NCBI GenBank assembly: GCA_035713725.1
Contig: DASTMZ010000209.1
Span: 44,178 to 108,177 of the forward strand
Source: DASQPR01 sp035713725
GTDB taxonomy: Bacteria; Actinomycetota; Actinomycetes; Mycobacteriales; Micromonosporaceae
Reading direction: 5' to 3'
DNA: 64,000 bases
Shown: one piece after another, positions 39,174-48,264 of the stretch
How positions within the stretch are numbered: position 1 is the stretch's first letter
How the letters are laid out: each line of letters starts with the position of its first letter
Notes under the pieces: generated by a model
Database searches by the model: none
Told to the model about the DNA's origin: nothing
What the model saw: only the letters and a program-made list of their open reading frames with translations
Position numbers and translations under genes: made by a program

Positions 39174-40580
39174 GTGACCGGACGTACCCTCGCGGAGAAG
39201 GTCTGGGATGCGCACGTGGTGCGCCCCGGGGAGCAGCCGGGAGAACCCGATCTTCTCTACGTTGATCTACATCTGCTGCACGAGGTGACCAGCCCGCAGG
39301 CGTTCGACGGGCTGCGTGCCGAAGGTCGGCGAGTGCGACGGCCGGATCTCACGATCGCGACCGAGGACCACAACACGCCCACCGACAGCCTCACCACGAT
39401 CGCCGAACCGGTGTCCCGGACGCAGATCGAGGCGTTGCGGCGCAACTGCGCCGAGTTCGACATCACCGCGCATCCGCTGGGCGATGCCGAGCAGGGCATC
39501 GTGCACGTACTCGGACCGCAGATCGGTCTGACGCAGCCGGGCATGACGATCGTGTGCGGCGACTCACACACCTCGACGCACGGTGCGTTCGGTGCGTTGG
39601 CGTTCGGCATCGGCACCAGCGAGGTGGAGCACGTGCTTGCGACACAGACGCTGCCGCAGTCGCGACCGAAGACGATGGCCGTGACCGTCGACGGCGACCT
39701 CTCGCACGGTGTCACCGCGAAGGACCTTGTGCTGGCATTGATTTCGCGGGTCGGCACCGGTGGCGGTCGCGGCCACGTCGTCGAATACCGCGGTAAGGCG
39801 ATCGAGGCGCTCTCCATGGAGGGGCGCATGACGATCGCGAACATGTCGATCGAGTGGGGTGCGAAGGCGGGCATGATGGCGCCCGACGACACCACGTTCT
39901 CGTACGTCGAGGGACGCAAGTACGCGCCGTCCGGCAAGGAGTGGGAAGCAGCACTCGACTACTGGCGAACACTGCGCACCGACGCGGATGCGACGTACGA
40001 CGCGGAAGTTCGTCTCGATGCGGCGGCACTGCAGCCGTTTGTCACGTGGGGAACGAACCCCGGGCAAGGTGTGAGCTTGGACGGTGTCGTACCAGATCCG
40101 GCGACATTCGCGGACGAGGGCAGCCGACAAGCAGCGCAGCGAGCGCTCGCGTACATGGCGCTGGAACCGGGTACCCGGATGCACGACATCCCGGTCGACG
40201 TCGTGTTCCTCGGCTCGTGTACGAACGGCCGGCTCGAGGATCTGCGAGCCGCGGCAGATGTGTTGCGTGGCAGGCGAGTGGCTCAGTCGGTACGGATGCT
40301 CGTCGTTCCGGGCTCGGCGGCGGTTCGTGCGCAAGCCGAATCCGAGGGTCTGCACAAGGTATTCGAGGCGGCCGGCGCCGAGTGGCGGTTCGCCGGCTGC
40401 TCGATGTGTCTTGGCATGAACCCTGACACGTTGCGGCCAGGCCAGCGATCGGCGTCCACATCGAACCGAAACTTCGAAGGCCGGCAGGGTCCGGGTGGCC
40501 GCACCCATCTGGTCTCGCCGCCGGTTGCCGCGGCAACCGCGGTCGCCGGTCATTTCGCCGCGCCAGCCGATCTCAACTGA
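39174..40580 (+). CDS. leuC: 3-isopropylmalate dehydratase large subunit
   Basis: A 468-residue aconitase-family enzyme that isomerises isopropylmalate in leucine synthesis with LeuD. The [4Fe-4S] ligands are in FLGSCTNGRLEDL near residue 345 and FAGCSMCLGMNPD near 405. Other marks are TIATEDHNTPT, VCGDSHTSTHGAFGALAFGIGTS and STSNRNFEGRQGPGGRTHL. The GTG follows a weak GGGAGTTGAG site. The regulator ndgR is divergent and leuD follows 29 bp later. Confidence 0.98.
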   Translation: MTGRTLAEKVWDAHVVRPGEQPGEPDLLYVDLHLLHEVTSPQAFDGLRAEGRRVRRPDLTIATEDHNTPTDSLTTIAEPVSRTQIEALRRNCAEFDITAHPLGDAEQGIVHVLGPQIGLTQPGMTIVCGDSHTSTHGAFGALAFGIGTSEVEHVLATQTLPQSRPKTMAVTVDGDLSHGVTAKDLVLALISRVGTGGGRGHVVEYRGKAIEALSMEGRMTIANMSIEWGAKAGMMAPDDTTFSYVEGRKYAPSGKEWEAALDYWRTLRTDADATYDAEVRLDAAALQPFVTWGTNPGQGVSLDGVVPDPATFADEGSRQAAQRALAYMALEPGTRMHDIPVDVVFLGSCTNGRLEDLRAAADVLRGRRVAQSVRMLVVPGSAAVRAQAESEGLHKVFEAAGAEWRFAGCSMCLGMNPDTLRPGQRSASTSNRNFEGRQGPGGRTHLVSPPVAAATAVAGHFAAPADLN

Positions 40581-40609
40581 CGACCGGTTGCAGACGAGGA
40601 GTCTCTACC

Positions 40610-41200
40610 ATGCAGAAGTTCACCGTTCACACCGGCACCGTGCTGCCGCTGCGGCGCTCCGATGTGGATACTGATCAGATCATCCCGGCCGTCTACTTGA
40701 AGCGCATCACGAAAACCGGGTTCGCCGACGGCCTCTTCCGCGCATGGCGCGACAGCGATCCTGAGTTTCCGCTGGAGAAGCAGGCATTCGCCGGCGCGAC
40801 GATTCTCGTTGCTGGGCCTGAGTTTGGCACCGGTTCATCGCGCGAACACGCGGTCTGGGCACTGCGCGACTGGGGGTTCCGCGCGGTCATCGCGCCGAGC
40901 TTCGGCGACATCTTCCGCGGCAACTCGTTGAAGGAAGGACTGGTTCCTGTCGAACTGCCGTTGGCCGCTGTCGAGGAGCTGTGGACAGTCGTTGAGTCCG
41001 ACCCGACCACGCAAGTGACTGTCGACGTCACGACACGGAAAGTTTTGGCACACAGCCGTTCCTGGCCCTTCGCGCTGGACGACTTCGCCCGTTCGCGGCT
41101 CGTGGAAGGACTCGACGACATCGCATTGACCCTGCGTGCGGCGGGTGCCATCGGTGAATACGAGGCGAAGCGCGCATCCTTCCTGCCTGCCGTGCACTGA
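40610..41200 (+). CDS. leuD: 3-isopropylmalate dehydratase small subunit
   Basis: A 196-residue swivel-domain subunit of normal length: KFTVHTGTVLPLRRSDVDTDQIIPAVYLKR at the N-terminus, then TILVAGPEFGTGSSREHAVWAL and FRAVIAPSFGDIFRGNSLKEGL. It completes the active site of LeuC. The ATG follows GAGGAG. It is in an operon with leuC; the hup gene follows 140 bp later with its own leader. Confidence 0.98.
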   Translation: MQKFTVHTGTVLPLRRSDVDTDQIIPAVYLKRITKTGFADGLFRAWRDSDPEFPLEKQAFAGATILVAGPEFGTGSSREHAVWALRDWGFRAVIAPSFGDIFRGNSLKEGLVPVELPLAAVEELWTVVESDPTTQVTVDVTTRKVLAHSRSWPFALDDFARSRLVEGLDDIALTLRAAGAIGEYEAKRASFLPAVH

Positions 41201-41257
41201 CTGCCGACCCCGCCAAACGCTGTTCCCGTTGCCCTCCAAGGGGACCAAATGTGCCCG

Positions 41258-41271
41258 AGGATTTGAATCCT
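41258..41271. promoter_or_regulatory. Palindrome in the hup leader
   Basis: AGGATTTGAATCCT is a perfect 6-bp inverted repeat with a TG centre, about 70 bp before hup. ATGGCCA also occurs twice at about 41301-41317 closer to the gene. Either could be an operator; nothing identifies the binding protein. Confidence 0.4.
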
Positions 41272-41340
41272 TGGCGCAAAAGGAATAGCGTGCGCGCAGA
41301 ATGGCCAAAGATGGCCATCATTTGGTACGGGAGGAAACTC

Positions 41341-41874
41341 GTGAACAAGGCCGAGCTGATCGATGCGCTCTCGGTTCGCCTGGGCGAAAAGAAGACGGCT
41401 ACCGCTGCGCTCGACGCGGTGCTCGCCGAGATCCAGGCCGTAGTCACCAAGGGCGACAAGGTTTCCATCACCGGATTCGGTGTGTTCGAGAAGCGAGTGC
41501 GCGCCGCACGCATGGCACGCAACCCGCGGACCGGCGAAGCCGTTCGGGTGAAGAAGACCGCCATCCCTGCGTTCCGCGCGGGTGCTGGCTTCAAGGACAT
41601 GGTGGCAAGTGGCAAGGCGCCGACGGTCCGCAAGACCACGGCAAAGGCCACCACGCGGTCGACCGCGAAGGCCACCACCGCCAAGGCGACGACGGCACGC
41701 AAGACCACGGCCAAGGCCGCCACGGCGAAGGCGACGCCGGCCAAGAAGACCGTCGCGCGCAAGACGACCGCGGCGACCGCGGCCCGCAAGACCGCAGCGA
41801 CGAAGACCGTCGCACGCAAGGCGCCGGCGTCGAAGACCGCCGCGAAGAAGGCACCGGCCCGCAAGGCTCGGTGA
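41341..41874 (+). CDS. hup: HU DNA-binding protein with Lys/Ala-rich tail
   Basis: 177 residues. Residues 1-95 are a full HU/IHF fold (NKAELIDALSVRLGEKKTAT, VSITGFGVFEKRVRAARMARNPRTGEAVRV). Residues ~100-177 are a basic low-complexity tail of KTTAKAT and RKTTAKA type, similar to histone H1 and to mycobacterial HupB. Such proteins compact the nucleoid. The GTG at 41341 is preceded by GGGAGGA; an in-frame upstream ATG would add non-HU residues. leuD is upstream on the same strand. Confidence 0.96.
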   Translation: MNKAELIDALSVRLGEKKTATAALDAVLAEIQAVVTKGDKVSITGFGVFEKRVRAARMARNPRTGEAVRVKKTAIPAFRAGAGFKDMVASGKAPTVRKTTAKATTRSTAKATTAKATTARKTTAKAATAKATPAKKTVARKTTAATAARKTAATKTVARKAPASKTAAKKAPARKAR

Positions 41875-41929
41875 CACCGTCGCGGAGCGTTGCCGCACGG
41901 CGCCAGACCAGCGCCTTCAGAAAGCTCGA

Positions 41930-41965
41930 TCGCGGGTGTCGATCCACCAGGATCGGCACCCGCGA
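41930..41965 (+). terminator. Terminator after hup
   Basis: TCGCGGGTG and CGATC arms pair with GATCG and CACCCGCGA around a six-base loop, with one T-G pair, about 55 bp after the hup stop; CGTGTTT follows. The T-run is short, as is common in this genome. Confidence 0.7.
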
Positions 41966-42017
41966 CGTGTTTAGGCGATACGGAAGTGCGTGCATCAACC
42001 AATGGCACTCGCGACCG

Positions 42018-42914
42018 CTACAAGTCCAGCCGATCAGCTGCGACAAGCGCGTTACCACTGAAGCTGAGCACCCAGCTCGCACCTTTGCCGGTGTGGTACG
42101 TGTCGGTGGCGAGCCCGTTCGGTGGCTTGAATTCGGCAATCGTTGCGGGAATCACGCCGCCTTGGCTCGACACGATGATGCGGCCGTATTCGCTGACTAG
42201 CGCACGCAATCGGTCCGCGACAACATGCGGCGACGCGTCGGATTGTTCGGCGAACACCCAGTCCGTGCGCACCGGCAGACCTATCTCGGACACCGAATCC
42301 ACACAGCGTACGAGCGGCGCCGAGTAGACGCGGACCGGTTGGAACAGCGACAACAACGAGGCAAGTGCGTGCGCTTGCGCGATGCCGATGTCGTCTAGCG
42401 GTCGCTCATCATCCGACGGCGGTCCGGGTTGTGCCGCCCACTCCGCGCGGCTGCCCGCCTCGGCGTGCCGCACCAACACCGCGACGCCGGTGACCGGTGG
42501 CATTGCGGCGAACGCTGCGACGACGCCGCGATCGTGTGCGTACGTCAGGAGACCGGTGGCCTCGTCCGGTGCCACCCACCGAAGCTCGTCTACTTCATCG
42601 TTGGTGACGAACGTCGACGGCGACGACTCTTGCATCGACCAGAAGTCGACGACCTTCTCGATGTCGGGCTCACCGGTCAGGTAGTTCGTCGACGGCAGAC
42701 GCACCCCGGGGAGCCCGGTCGCGCCGGTCTCTTCCCGAACCTCGCGAACCGCGGCAGCGAGCGGGTGTTCGTCCGACGCGAGCTTGCCCTTCGGCAGCGA
42801 CCAATCGTCATAACGGTCGCGGTGCACGATCGCGATCCGGGCGGGACCGAGCGGATCCGCTGGCGGGTCGTCCCGTCGCCAGATCACCCCACCGGCCGAG
42901 CGGATCACGCTCAT
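42018..42914 (-). CDS. Nudix hydrolase fused to histidine-phosphatase domain (MutT1 type)
   Basis: A 298-residue two-domain protein. The N-terminal Nudix domain has SAGGVIWRRDD and the Nudix box around PLAAAVREVREETGATG near residue 55-75. The C-terminal domain (~155-298) is a histidine phosphatase with VLVRHAEAGSR. This matches mycobacterial MutT1, which removes 8-oxo-dGTP and splits dinucleoside polyphosphates. The ATG at 42914 overlaps the stop of the upstream CHAD gene (ATGA); a GTG at 42923 is the alternative. It is the last gene of a ppk / CYTH-CHAD / Nudix cluster. Confidence 0.9.
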   Translation of the reverse strand: MSVIRSAGGVIWRRDDPPADPLGPARIAIVHRDRYDDWSLPKGKLASDEHPLAAAVREVREETGATGLPGVRLPSTNYLTGEPDIEKVVDFWSMQESSPSTFVTNDEVDELRWVAPDEATGLLTYAHDRGVVAAFAAMPPVTGVAVLVRHAEAGSRAEWAAQPGPPSDDERPLDDIGIAQAHALASLLSLFQPVRVYSAPLVRCVDSVSEIGLPVRTDWVFAEQSDASPHVVADRLRALVSEYGRIIVSSQGGVIPATIAEFKPPNGLATDTYHTGKGASWVLSFSGNALVAADRLDL

Positions 42915-44443
42915 GTCAGCCACGCGGTGAGTCGTTCCTGGCTGGCCTCGGCCCAGCACCGCGGAAACTCGCGTCGGCTGGCAATCACCGCCACGCGTTC
43001 GCGCTCGATGAGGCGGCCGGCCGTGATCGCGAGGCCGACGTTGTCCGGGTCAGCCAGCGCAATGCCCAGCCAGGTGTCCGCGGCGACCGCCGCGTCCTGG
43101 TGCGCACCGAGCGCGTCGGTCACCGCCGCGAGGGCCATACCGAGGTCGGCCGCCGCGGCGCCGACCGCCGGTGCCACCGCGTCCGCGGCGTAGCGGGCTC
43201 GCTTGGCTCGCTTGCGCACCTCGTGCCATTCGTCGTCCGGTGCGGCCGCGTCGAGTTCTCCGGCACCGCTCACTCCGCCGCCGCCGTCGGCGAGCTTGCG
43301 CCATGGTCGTGCGACCAGACGGGGAAGCAACACCACGGCCGGTCCGACCGCCGCGTCGGTCACCGGTGGCGCCGCGCCGGTGAGGACCAGCGTATTCACC
43401 AGCCGGCCATAGCGATCGCTATCCATGGTGGCGGCGAGCTTGTCCAGCGCCTCCTCATGGCGCGCCACGAGCTCGGCGTCGATCCGGGCGATCGCCGCGA
43501 CATTCAATGGGCTCACCGGATCGCGGGTCATCGTGCGGCGCAGTCTCGCCCGCAGCACCTCCACATCGCGTGCCGCACCGAGCATCTCGCCGATCCACGC
43601 GAGTTCCTGGCGCAGCGGCATCACCCAGTCGGCAAGGAGTGGCTTGAACGTCCGGAGGTCGGCGCGCAACCGGCGGATGCCTACTCGCATCTGGTGTACG
43701 GCGGTGTCGCCGCCGGGCAACGGCGCACGAAGGCGTACCAGCGGATCGTGCGTCAACGTACGGACGATGTCGGTACGCAGCGCGTAAGTCACCACGTCGG
43801 CGGCGCTCGCGTCCCGGTCGGGTGGCGTGGTCGGCGCGACGAGGTCCGGTGCGCGTTGCGCCGCCTCACCCAGCGCGCGGACGTGCTTCGCGGTGAACTC
43901 GCCCTCGCTCGCGCCGGCCGCCAGCAATGCACTTGCCACCTTGCGCAGCACCTTGCGTTTGCCGTTCTTGCGTTCCACTTCGATCTCGCGGAACGCCGAG
44001 CGCACCTGTGTTCCGTCCACGACGGCGACGCGATCGTCGGCGACCTCGGCGAGCACCAGGTCGCTGTCGTCGAGGAGATGGTGTCGGACCCTCGTGGTGC
44101 GCAGCGTCACGGCCGGGCGCAGATCCGCACCGCGCGCGTAGATGGTCACCAGGGCGGCCAACTCCGGTGGCATATGCGAGGCGTCGCCCGGCCGATCGAT
44201 CTCGTGCCGCGTGCCTGGTACGTCAGTCGGCAGCTTGACCGTCCACGGCTCGCTCTCGTCGCCACGACGGACGCGCAACGAGACGCCCGCGCGGGCGAGA
44301 CGGAGATCCTCGGTGTCGTAATACGTGGCCCGCAAGCGGATCGGGGGGTACGTGACGATGCGACCGCCGGCCGGCACACACGAAGTCAGGTCGGGCAGGC
44401 TGAACCGCGCGTCAACCTCGAACTTGCCTTCCTCCTCGACCAT
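42911..44443 (-). CDS. CYTH and CHAD domain protein
   Basis: 510 residues. The N-terminal CYTH domain starts VEEEGKFEVDARFSLPDL, carrying the ExExK metal/triphosphate signature, then YYDTEDLRLARAGVSLRVRRG. The C-terminal CHAD domain (~215-510) has VHQMRVGIRRLRADLRTF and WHEVRKRAKRARYAADA with conserved histidines and basic residues. CYTH enzymes hydrolyse triphosphates, and CHAD domains bind inorganic polyphosphate. It lies 19 bp after ppk and overlaps the Nudix gene, so it works in the polyphosphate cluster. Confidence 0.93.
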   Translation of the reverse strand: MVEEEGKFEVDARFSLPDLTSCVPAGGRIVTYPPIRLRATYYDTEDLRLARAGVSLRVRRGDESEPWTVKLPTDVPGTRHEIDRPGDASHMPPELAALVTIYARGADLRPAVTLRTTRVRHHLLDDSDLVLAEVADDRVAVVDGTQVRSAFREIEVERKNGKRKVLRKVASALLAAGASEGEFTAKHVRALGEAAQRAPDLVAPTTPPDRDASAADVVTYALRTDIVRTLTHDPLVRLRAPLPGGDTAVHQMRVGIRRLRADLRTFKPLLADWVMPLRQELAWIGEMLGAARDVEVLRARLRRTMTRDPVSPLNVAAIARIDAELVARHEEALDKLAATMDSDRYGRLVNTLVLTGAAPPVTDAAVGPAVVLLPRLVARPWRKLADGGGGVSGAGELDAAAPDDEWHEVRKRAKRARYAADAVAPAVGAAAADLGMALAAVTDALGAHQDAAVAADTWLGIALADPDNVGLAITAGRLIERERVAVIASRREFPRCWAEASQERLTAWLT

Positions 44444-44462
44444 CGTGAAAGCCTAGACGCGG

Positions 44463-47186
44463 TCAGCTCGGGCGCTCAACGATGCCGCCGAGCAACGCCT
44501 CCTGAAGGTTGGTGGCGTCACCGGCTGCCTCGGTCTGCGTCCACGATCCGTCGCGATGCAACTCGAACGCGACGGTCTGATCGCTCATCGCACGCGTGAG
44601 GAGCCGGTCGAGGCTCGCTTGCGCGTCCGCGTCGGTCACGCGCACCAACGCCTCGACGCGCCGGTCGAGGTTGCGGTGCATGAGGTCGGCGGAGCCGATC
44701 CAGATCTCGGTCGCGGCATCGATGCCGAAGCGGTAGATGCGCGAGTGCTCGAGGAAGCGCCCGAGGATCGAGCGGACGCGGATGTTTTCCGAAAGTCCGG
44801 GCACCCCGGGCCGGAGCGCGCACATGCTGCGCACCAGGCACTCGACGCGTACGCCGGCCTGCGCCGCGCGGTAGAGCGCGTCGATGGTTTCCTCGTCCAC
44901 CAGCGCGTTGCACTTGATCTGAATGAGCGCCGGCTCGCCGTTCTTGGCGAGCACGTTCTGTCCCTCGATCCGTTCGATGATGCCGGACCGCACGCCGTAG
45001 GGTGCGACGAGCAACCGACGGTATGCGGTCTGCCGGCTGTAGCCGGTCAGCATGTTGAACAGGTCGGTGAGGTCCGCACCGATTTCCGGATCGGCGGTGA
45101 GTAGACCGAGGTCTTCGTACGCGCGCGCGGTCTTCGGGTGGTAGTTGCCCGTGCCCACGTGTGCGTACCGGCGGATCTGGCTGCCTTCGCGCCGCACCAC
45201 TAGCGCGACCTTGCAGTGCGTCTTGAGCCCGACGAGACCGTAGACCACGTGGCAGCCGGCCTTCTCCAGGGTTCGTGCCCATCCGATGTTCGCCTGTTCG
45301 TCGAAGCGCGCCTTGACTTCGACGATGACGACGACCTGTTTGCCGGCCTCGGCCGCGTCGACGAGCGCGTCGATGACCGGCGAGTCGCCCGACGTCCGGT
45401 AGAGCGTCTGCTTGATGGCCAACACGTCCGGGTCACCGGCGGCCTGCTCGATGAACCGTTGCACGCTCGTCGAGAACGAGTGGTACGGGTGATGCACGAG
45501 TACGTCGCCGTCCCGCAGCATCGCGAATACGCTGCGCCGACCGGTCGACTCGCCGCCGCCGAGCACGTGTGTCGGCTCGCTTTCCAGGAAGCGTGGATGC
45601 GTGGCGGGCACGAACGGCTTGTCCTTGAGATCCGGGCGATCGACGTCGTCGTGCAGGCTCCACAACGCGGAAAGGTCGAGCACACCGGGCACCCGCAGCA
45701 CGTCGCCCGGATCCATGTCGAGTTCGCGGACAAGCAGCTCGAGCACGTGATCCGACATCGTCGACGCGACCTCGAGACGCACCGGCGGGCCGAAGCGGCG
45801 CCGCGCGAGTTCGCGTTCGAGGGCCTGCAACAGATCCTCGTCGCGGTCGTCGTCGACCTCGAGTTCCGCGTTTCGCGTGACGCGGAACACGTGGTGCTCG
45901 ACGATCCGCATGCCGGAGAACAGCGCGCCGAGGTGCGCCGCAATCAGGTCCTCGAGTGGCAGGTACCGCACGCGTACGCGCGGATCGCCGCCCACCAGAA
46001 CCAGGCGCGGCACGTTGTTAGGCACCTTCACGCGCGCGAAGAACTCCGGGCCGCTGTCCGGATCGCGCGCCACGACAGCGAGATTCAGGGCGAGACCGGA
46101 GATGTACGGGAACGGATGCGCCGGGTCGACCGCGAGCGGGGTCAACACCGGAAAGACCTGGCTACGGAAGTAGTCACGCATGCGGTCGCGCTCGTTGCCG
46201 TCGAGATCCGCCCAGTGCACGATCTCCACGCCGGCCTCGGACAGCTTCGGCCCGACGAAGTCCTCGAAACAGCGCGCGTGCCGCGCGACCAATTCGGCGG
46301 TCCGCTCGGTGATCAGCGTGAGCTGCTCCCGGATCGACATGCCGTCCGCGGTGCGCAGCGGCAGCCCGGTCTGCAGCCGCCGCTTCAACTCGGCGACCCG
46401 CACCATGTAGAACTCGTCGAGGTTGCTCGCGAAGATCGCCAGGAACTTCGCCCGCTCGAGTAGCGGCCGCGCCTGATCCTCGGCGAGCGTCAAGACGCGC
46501 GCGTTGAAGTCAAGCCACGACAACTCGCGGTTGATAAACCTGTCGTCCGGCAGCGGCTCCTCGTCCGCCGGCGGCGCGTCGGCGTCGGCGACCGCATCGA
46601 AACCGAACACCGCCGGGGTCGAGGAGGTCGGTGGGGCCGGCGTCGCGGATTCCGCCGATGCGCTGGTACGGCCAGCCGACGCTCCCCCGGCGGTGCGGTC
46701 GCCGGCACGATCCGTCGAGACCATGGCGGGCGGACTCTCGTGTGCCGAGGTGTCCCTCTCGGGTCGGTTGGCGCTCAGCGTGATCTCCGAGTCGCGGGCG
46801 TGCCCGTTCGCGGCGTACGCATGATCGGCGGCCATGCCGGACAGCACCTGAACCGGTTGGCCTCTGGATCCGTCGCTAATCGGACGGCGTGCCGCCGTCG
46901 TTGCATCCCCGGCCGGCCGCTCGACGGTCGCGTCGCGTCCTTCCTCGCGATCGCGTTCGGCCGGACTCGCGGCCTCGAACGCACCTGGGCCGGTCGTCCC
47001 GCGTGACCGGCCCGACTGAGATCCGCTGCTCCGCTGGCCGGTTCCGCGCCGCTTGCCGCCGGCCGAAGATCCGCGCGGCCGCGGCGCGCTACGCCCGTCG
47101 CTCGCCGGATTGTCCGCGCGCGCCGAGCGGTCGGGCGTCGGGTCGGGGGCGGCTGAATCGGCGGCGTTCACGCTCTCCATCATCAC
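44463..47186 (-). CDS. ppk1: Polyphosphate kinase 1 with long disordered N-terminus
   Basis: A 907-residue enzyme; the core (from DDRFINRELSWLDFNARVLT near residue 210) has normal PPK1 size. It makes polyphosphate from ATP. The phospho-histidine is in RYAHVGTGNYHPKTARAY, and other marks are HHPYHSFSTSVQRFIEQAA, LKTHCKVALVVRR and YRFGIDAATEIWIGSADLMHRNLDRRVEALV. The first ~205 residues are Ser/Gly/Arg/Pro-rich and probably disordered. The start at 47186 (GTG) has no good ribosome-binding site, so the extension could be shorter. It is followed by the CYTH-CHAD and Nudix genes. Confidence 0.95.
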   Translation of the reverse strand: MMMESVNAADSAAPDPTPDRSARADNPASDGRSAPRPRGSSAGGKRRGTGQRSSGSQSGRSRGTTGPGAFEAASPAERDREEGRDATVERPAGDATTAARRPISDGSRGQPVQVLSGMAADHAYAANGHARDSEITLSANRPERDTSAHESPPAMVSTDRAGDRTAGGASAGRTSASAESATPAPPTSSTPAVFGFDAVADADAPPADEEPLPDDRFINRELSWLDFNARVLTLAEDQARPLLERAKFLAIFASNLDEFYMVRVAELKRRLQTGLPLRTADGMSIREQLTLITERTAELVARHARCFEDFVGPKLSEAGVEIVHWADLDGNERDRMRDYFRSQVFPVLTPLAVDPAHPFPYISGLALNLAVVARDPDSGPEFFARVKVPNNVPRLVLVGGDPRVRVRYLPLEDLIAAHLGALFSGMRIVEHHVFRVTRNAELEVDDDRDEDLLQALERELARRRFGPPVRLEVASTMSDHVLELLVRELDMDPGDVLRVPGVLDLSALWSLHDDVDRPDLKDKPFVPATHPRFLESEPTHVLGGGESTGRRSVFAMLRDGDVLVHHPYHSFSTSVQRFIEQAAGDPDVLAIKQTLYRTSGDSPVIDALVDAAEAGKQVVVIVEVKARFDEQANIGWARTLEKAGCHVVYGLVGLKTHCKVALVVRREGSQIRRYAHVGTGNYHPKTARAYEDLGLLTADPEIGADLTDLFNMLTGYSRQTAYRRLLVAPYGVRSGIIERIEGQNVLAKNGEPALIQIKCNALVDEETIDALYRAAQAGVRVECLVRSMCALRPGVPGLSENIRVRSILGRFLEHSRIYRFGIDAATEIWIGSADLMHRNLDRRVEALVRVTDADAQASLDRLLTRAMSDQTVAFELHRDGSWTQTEAAGDATNLQEALLGGIVERPS

Positions 47187-47229
47187 AGCCCGGACGGGCG
47201 ACGGAAGGCCCTGACGGCAAATGCGTCGG

Positions 47230-47424
47230 CTACATCGTCACAAGGGCGATCCGGACGACCCGGCGGTCCGGGTCGCACTCGAGCCGCACGCGTTGACCGA
47301 GGCGTAGCAACCGCAGACCGGACGCCTCGAACGCGGCGGGCGGCACGTCGACGCGGGTTCCGTCGTCGCGCAGCACGGTGGCCGCGTGGCTCACCGGATC
47401 GAACGTCTCGACGGTCGCCTGCAC
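47230..47424 (-). CDS. Small conserved protein, cold-shock-like length
   Basis: 64 residues from the chosen GTG: QATVETFDPVSHAATVLRDD, then a central VDVPPAAFEASGLRLLRLGQRVRL and a short basic end. The pattern (a strand ending in a DDGT turn, then AF-ASGLR-LR-GQRV) recurs in small hypothetical actinomycete proteins near cofC and resembles an OB or cold-shock-type barrel. Function is unknown. The frame is open to 47475; I prefer 47424 because the family-like part starts there. It lies between ppk1 and cofC on the same strand. Confidence 0.55.
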   Translation of the reverse strand: MQATVETFDPVSHAATVLRDDGTRVDVPPAAFEASGLRLLRLGQRVRLECDPDRRVVRIALVTM

Positions 47425-47464
47425 GGTGCCGACGCTAACAAACCGCGCGGATCGCGCTTGACTC

Positions 47465-47520
47465 GCCGAGATCACGCTGGCTGCCGCCGAGATCGCGCTG
47501 GCTGGCTGCCGAGGTCGCGC
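47465..47520. repeat. Imperfect tandem repeat at the cofC 3' end
   Basis: GCCGAGATC(A/G)CGCTGGCTG occurs at 47465 and again about 21 bp later, with a third partial GCCGAGGTCGCGCT. The cofC stop (47472-47474) lies in the first unit; the repeats encode the RDLGSQPARSRRQPA tail. Confidence 0.7.
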
Positions 47521-48143
47521 TCGCCGCCCGGGTCGCCGGCGAGCGCGGCGCGGGTCCGACTGCCCAGCCTGAGCCGCCGCGCCAGAGCCAGGTCGGTCGC
47601 GGTGTCGACGTCGAGTCGCAGCCCCGGCCAGTCGCCGCGCAGCGGCGTAGCGCCGGTCGCCTCGTGGGCGGCCGCGGATCCGGGTCCGAAGCGTGGATCC
47701 AGGGCCACGCCGGGTAGCGCGCCGAGCAGCGTGGTACCCGTACCCGTGTGGTCGGCAACGTACGCTCGGCCCGGCGTACCCACGATGGCGTCGAGGGCAG
47801 CGGCGAGTTCCGCGCCACGCAGTGCCGGCAGATCGGCGAGCAGTGCGGCCCTGGGCACGGCGAGCCCGGCGTGGGCGGCACCGGCGTCGATCGCCGCATT
47901 GAGCCCGCCACCACGCGGCTCGGCGACCACGTCCGCGCCGAGCGAACCGACCGCGTTCCCAACGATCGCATCGCCGGTGACAACGAGCACGCGCTCGACG
48001 TTGTGCGCCGAGGCGGCGCCCGCGACGGTGTCCAGCGCGATGGCGAGCACCAGCGCATCGTCGTCTCGGTCACCACGCAGGCGTGACTTGCCGATCTCGA
48101 GCCGTTTGACCGGGATCACGACGTTCCACCGGGCCATCTGCAT
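47472..48143 (-). CDS. cofC: 2-phospho-L-lactate/phosphoenolpyruvate guanylyltransferase
   Basis: About 223 residues. The N-terminal nucleotide-binding segment WNVVIPVKRLEIGKSRLRGD is typical of CofC/FbiD, followed by HNVERVLVVTGDAIVG, GGGLNAAIDAGA and ALLADLPALRGAEL. It joins GMP to phosphoenolpyruvate or phospholactate in coenzyme F420 synthesis. The ATG at 48143 follows CCAGGATGACC; a second ATG at 48137 is nearly equivalent. The C-terminal 15-20 residues come from a tandem repeat and are not family-like. A divergent acyltransferase gene follows, as in other actinomycetes. Confidence 0.88.
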   Translation of the reverse strand: MQMARWNVVIPVKRLEIGKSRLRGDRDDDALVLAIALDTVAGAASAHNVERVLVVTGDAIVGNAVGSLGADVVAEPRGGGLNAAIDAGAAHAGLAVPRAALLADLPALRGAELAAALDAIVGTPGRAYVADHTGTGTTLLGALPGVALDPRFGPGSAAAHEATGATPLRGDWPGLRLDVDTATDLALARRLRLGSRTRAALAGDPGGERDLGSQPARSRRQPA

Positions 48144-48264
48144 ACCGGTCATCCTGGCCGAAGACCCAGGTGTGCTGCACCCCGTCCTAGCCTGCCGCCC
48201 GCGAGCCGGGCATGATTTCGCATGATGCCAGTGCGCGCCGGGAGCGCTGGTCGAGGAGGGCGGC

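Noticed and set aside
43100..44599. 499-codon plus-strand frame opposite the CYTH-CHAD gene
   Set aside because: Shadow; the minus strand encodes both domains with conserved motifs.
45216..46463. 415-codon plus-strand frame opposite ppk1
   Set aside because: Antisense to conserved PPK1 motifs, with no family resemblance.
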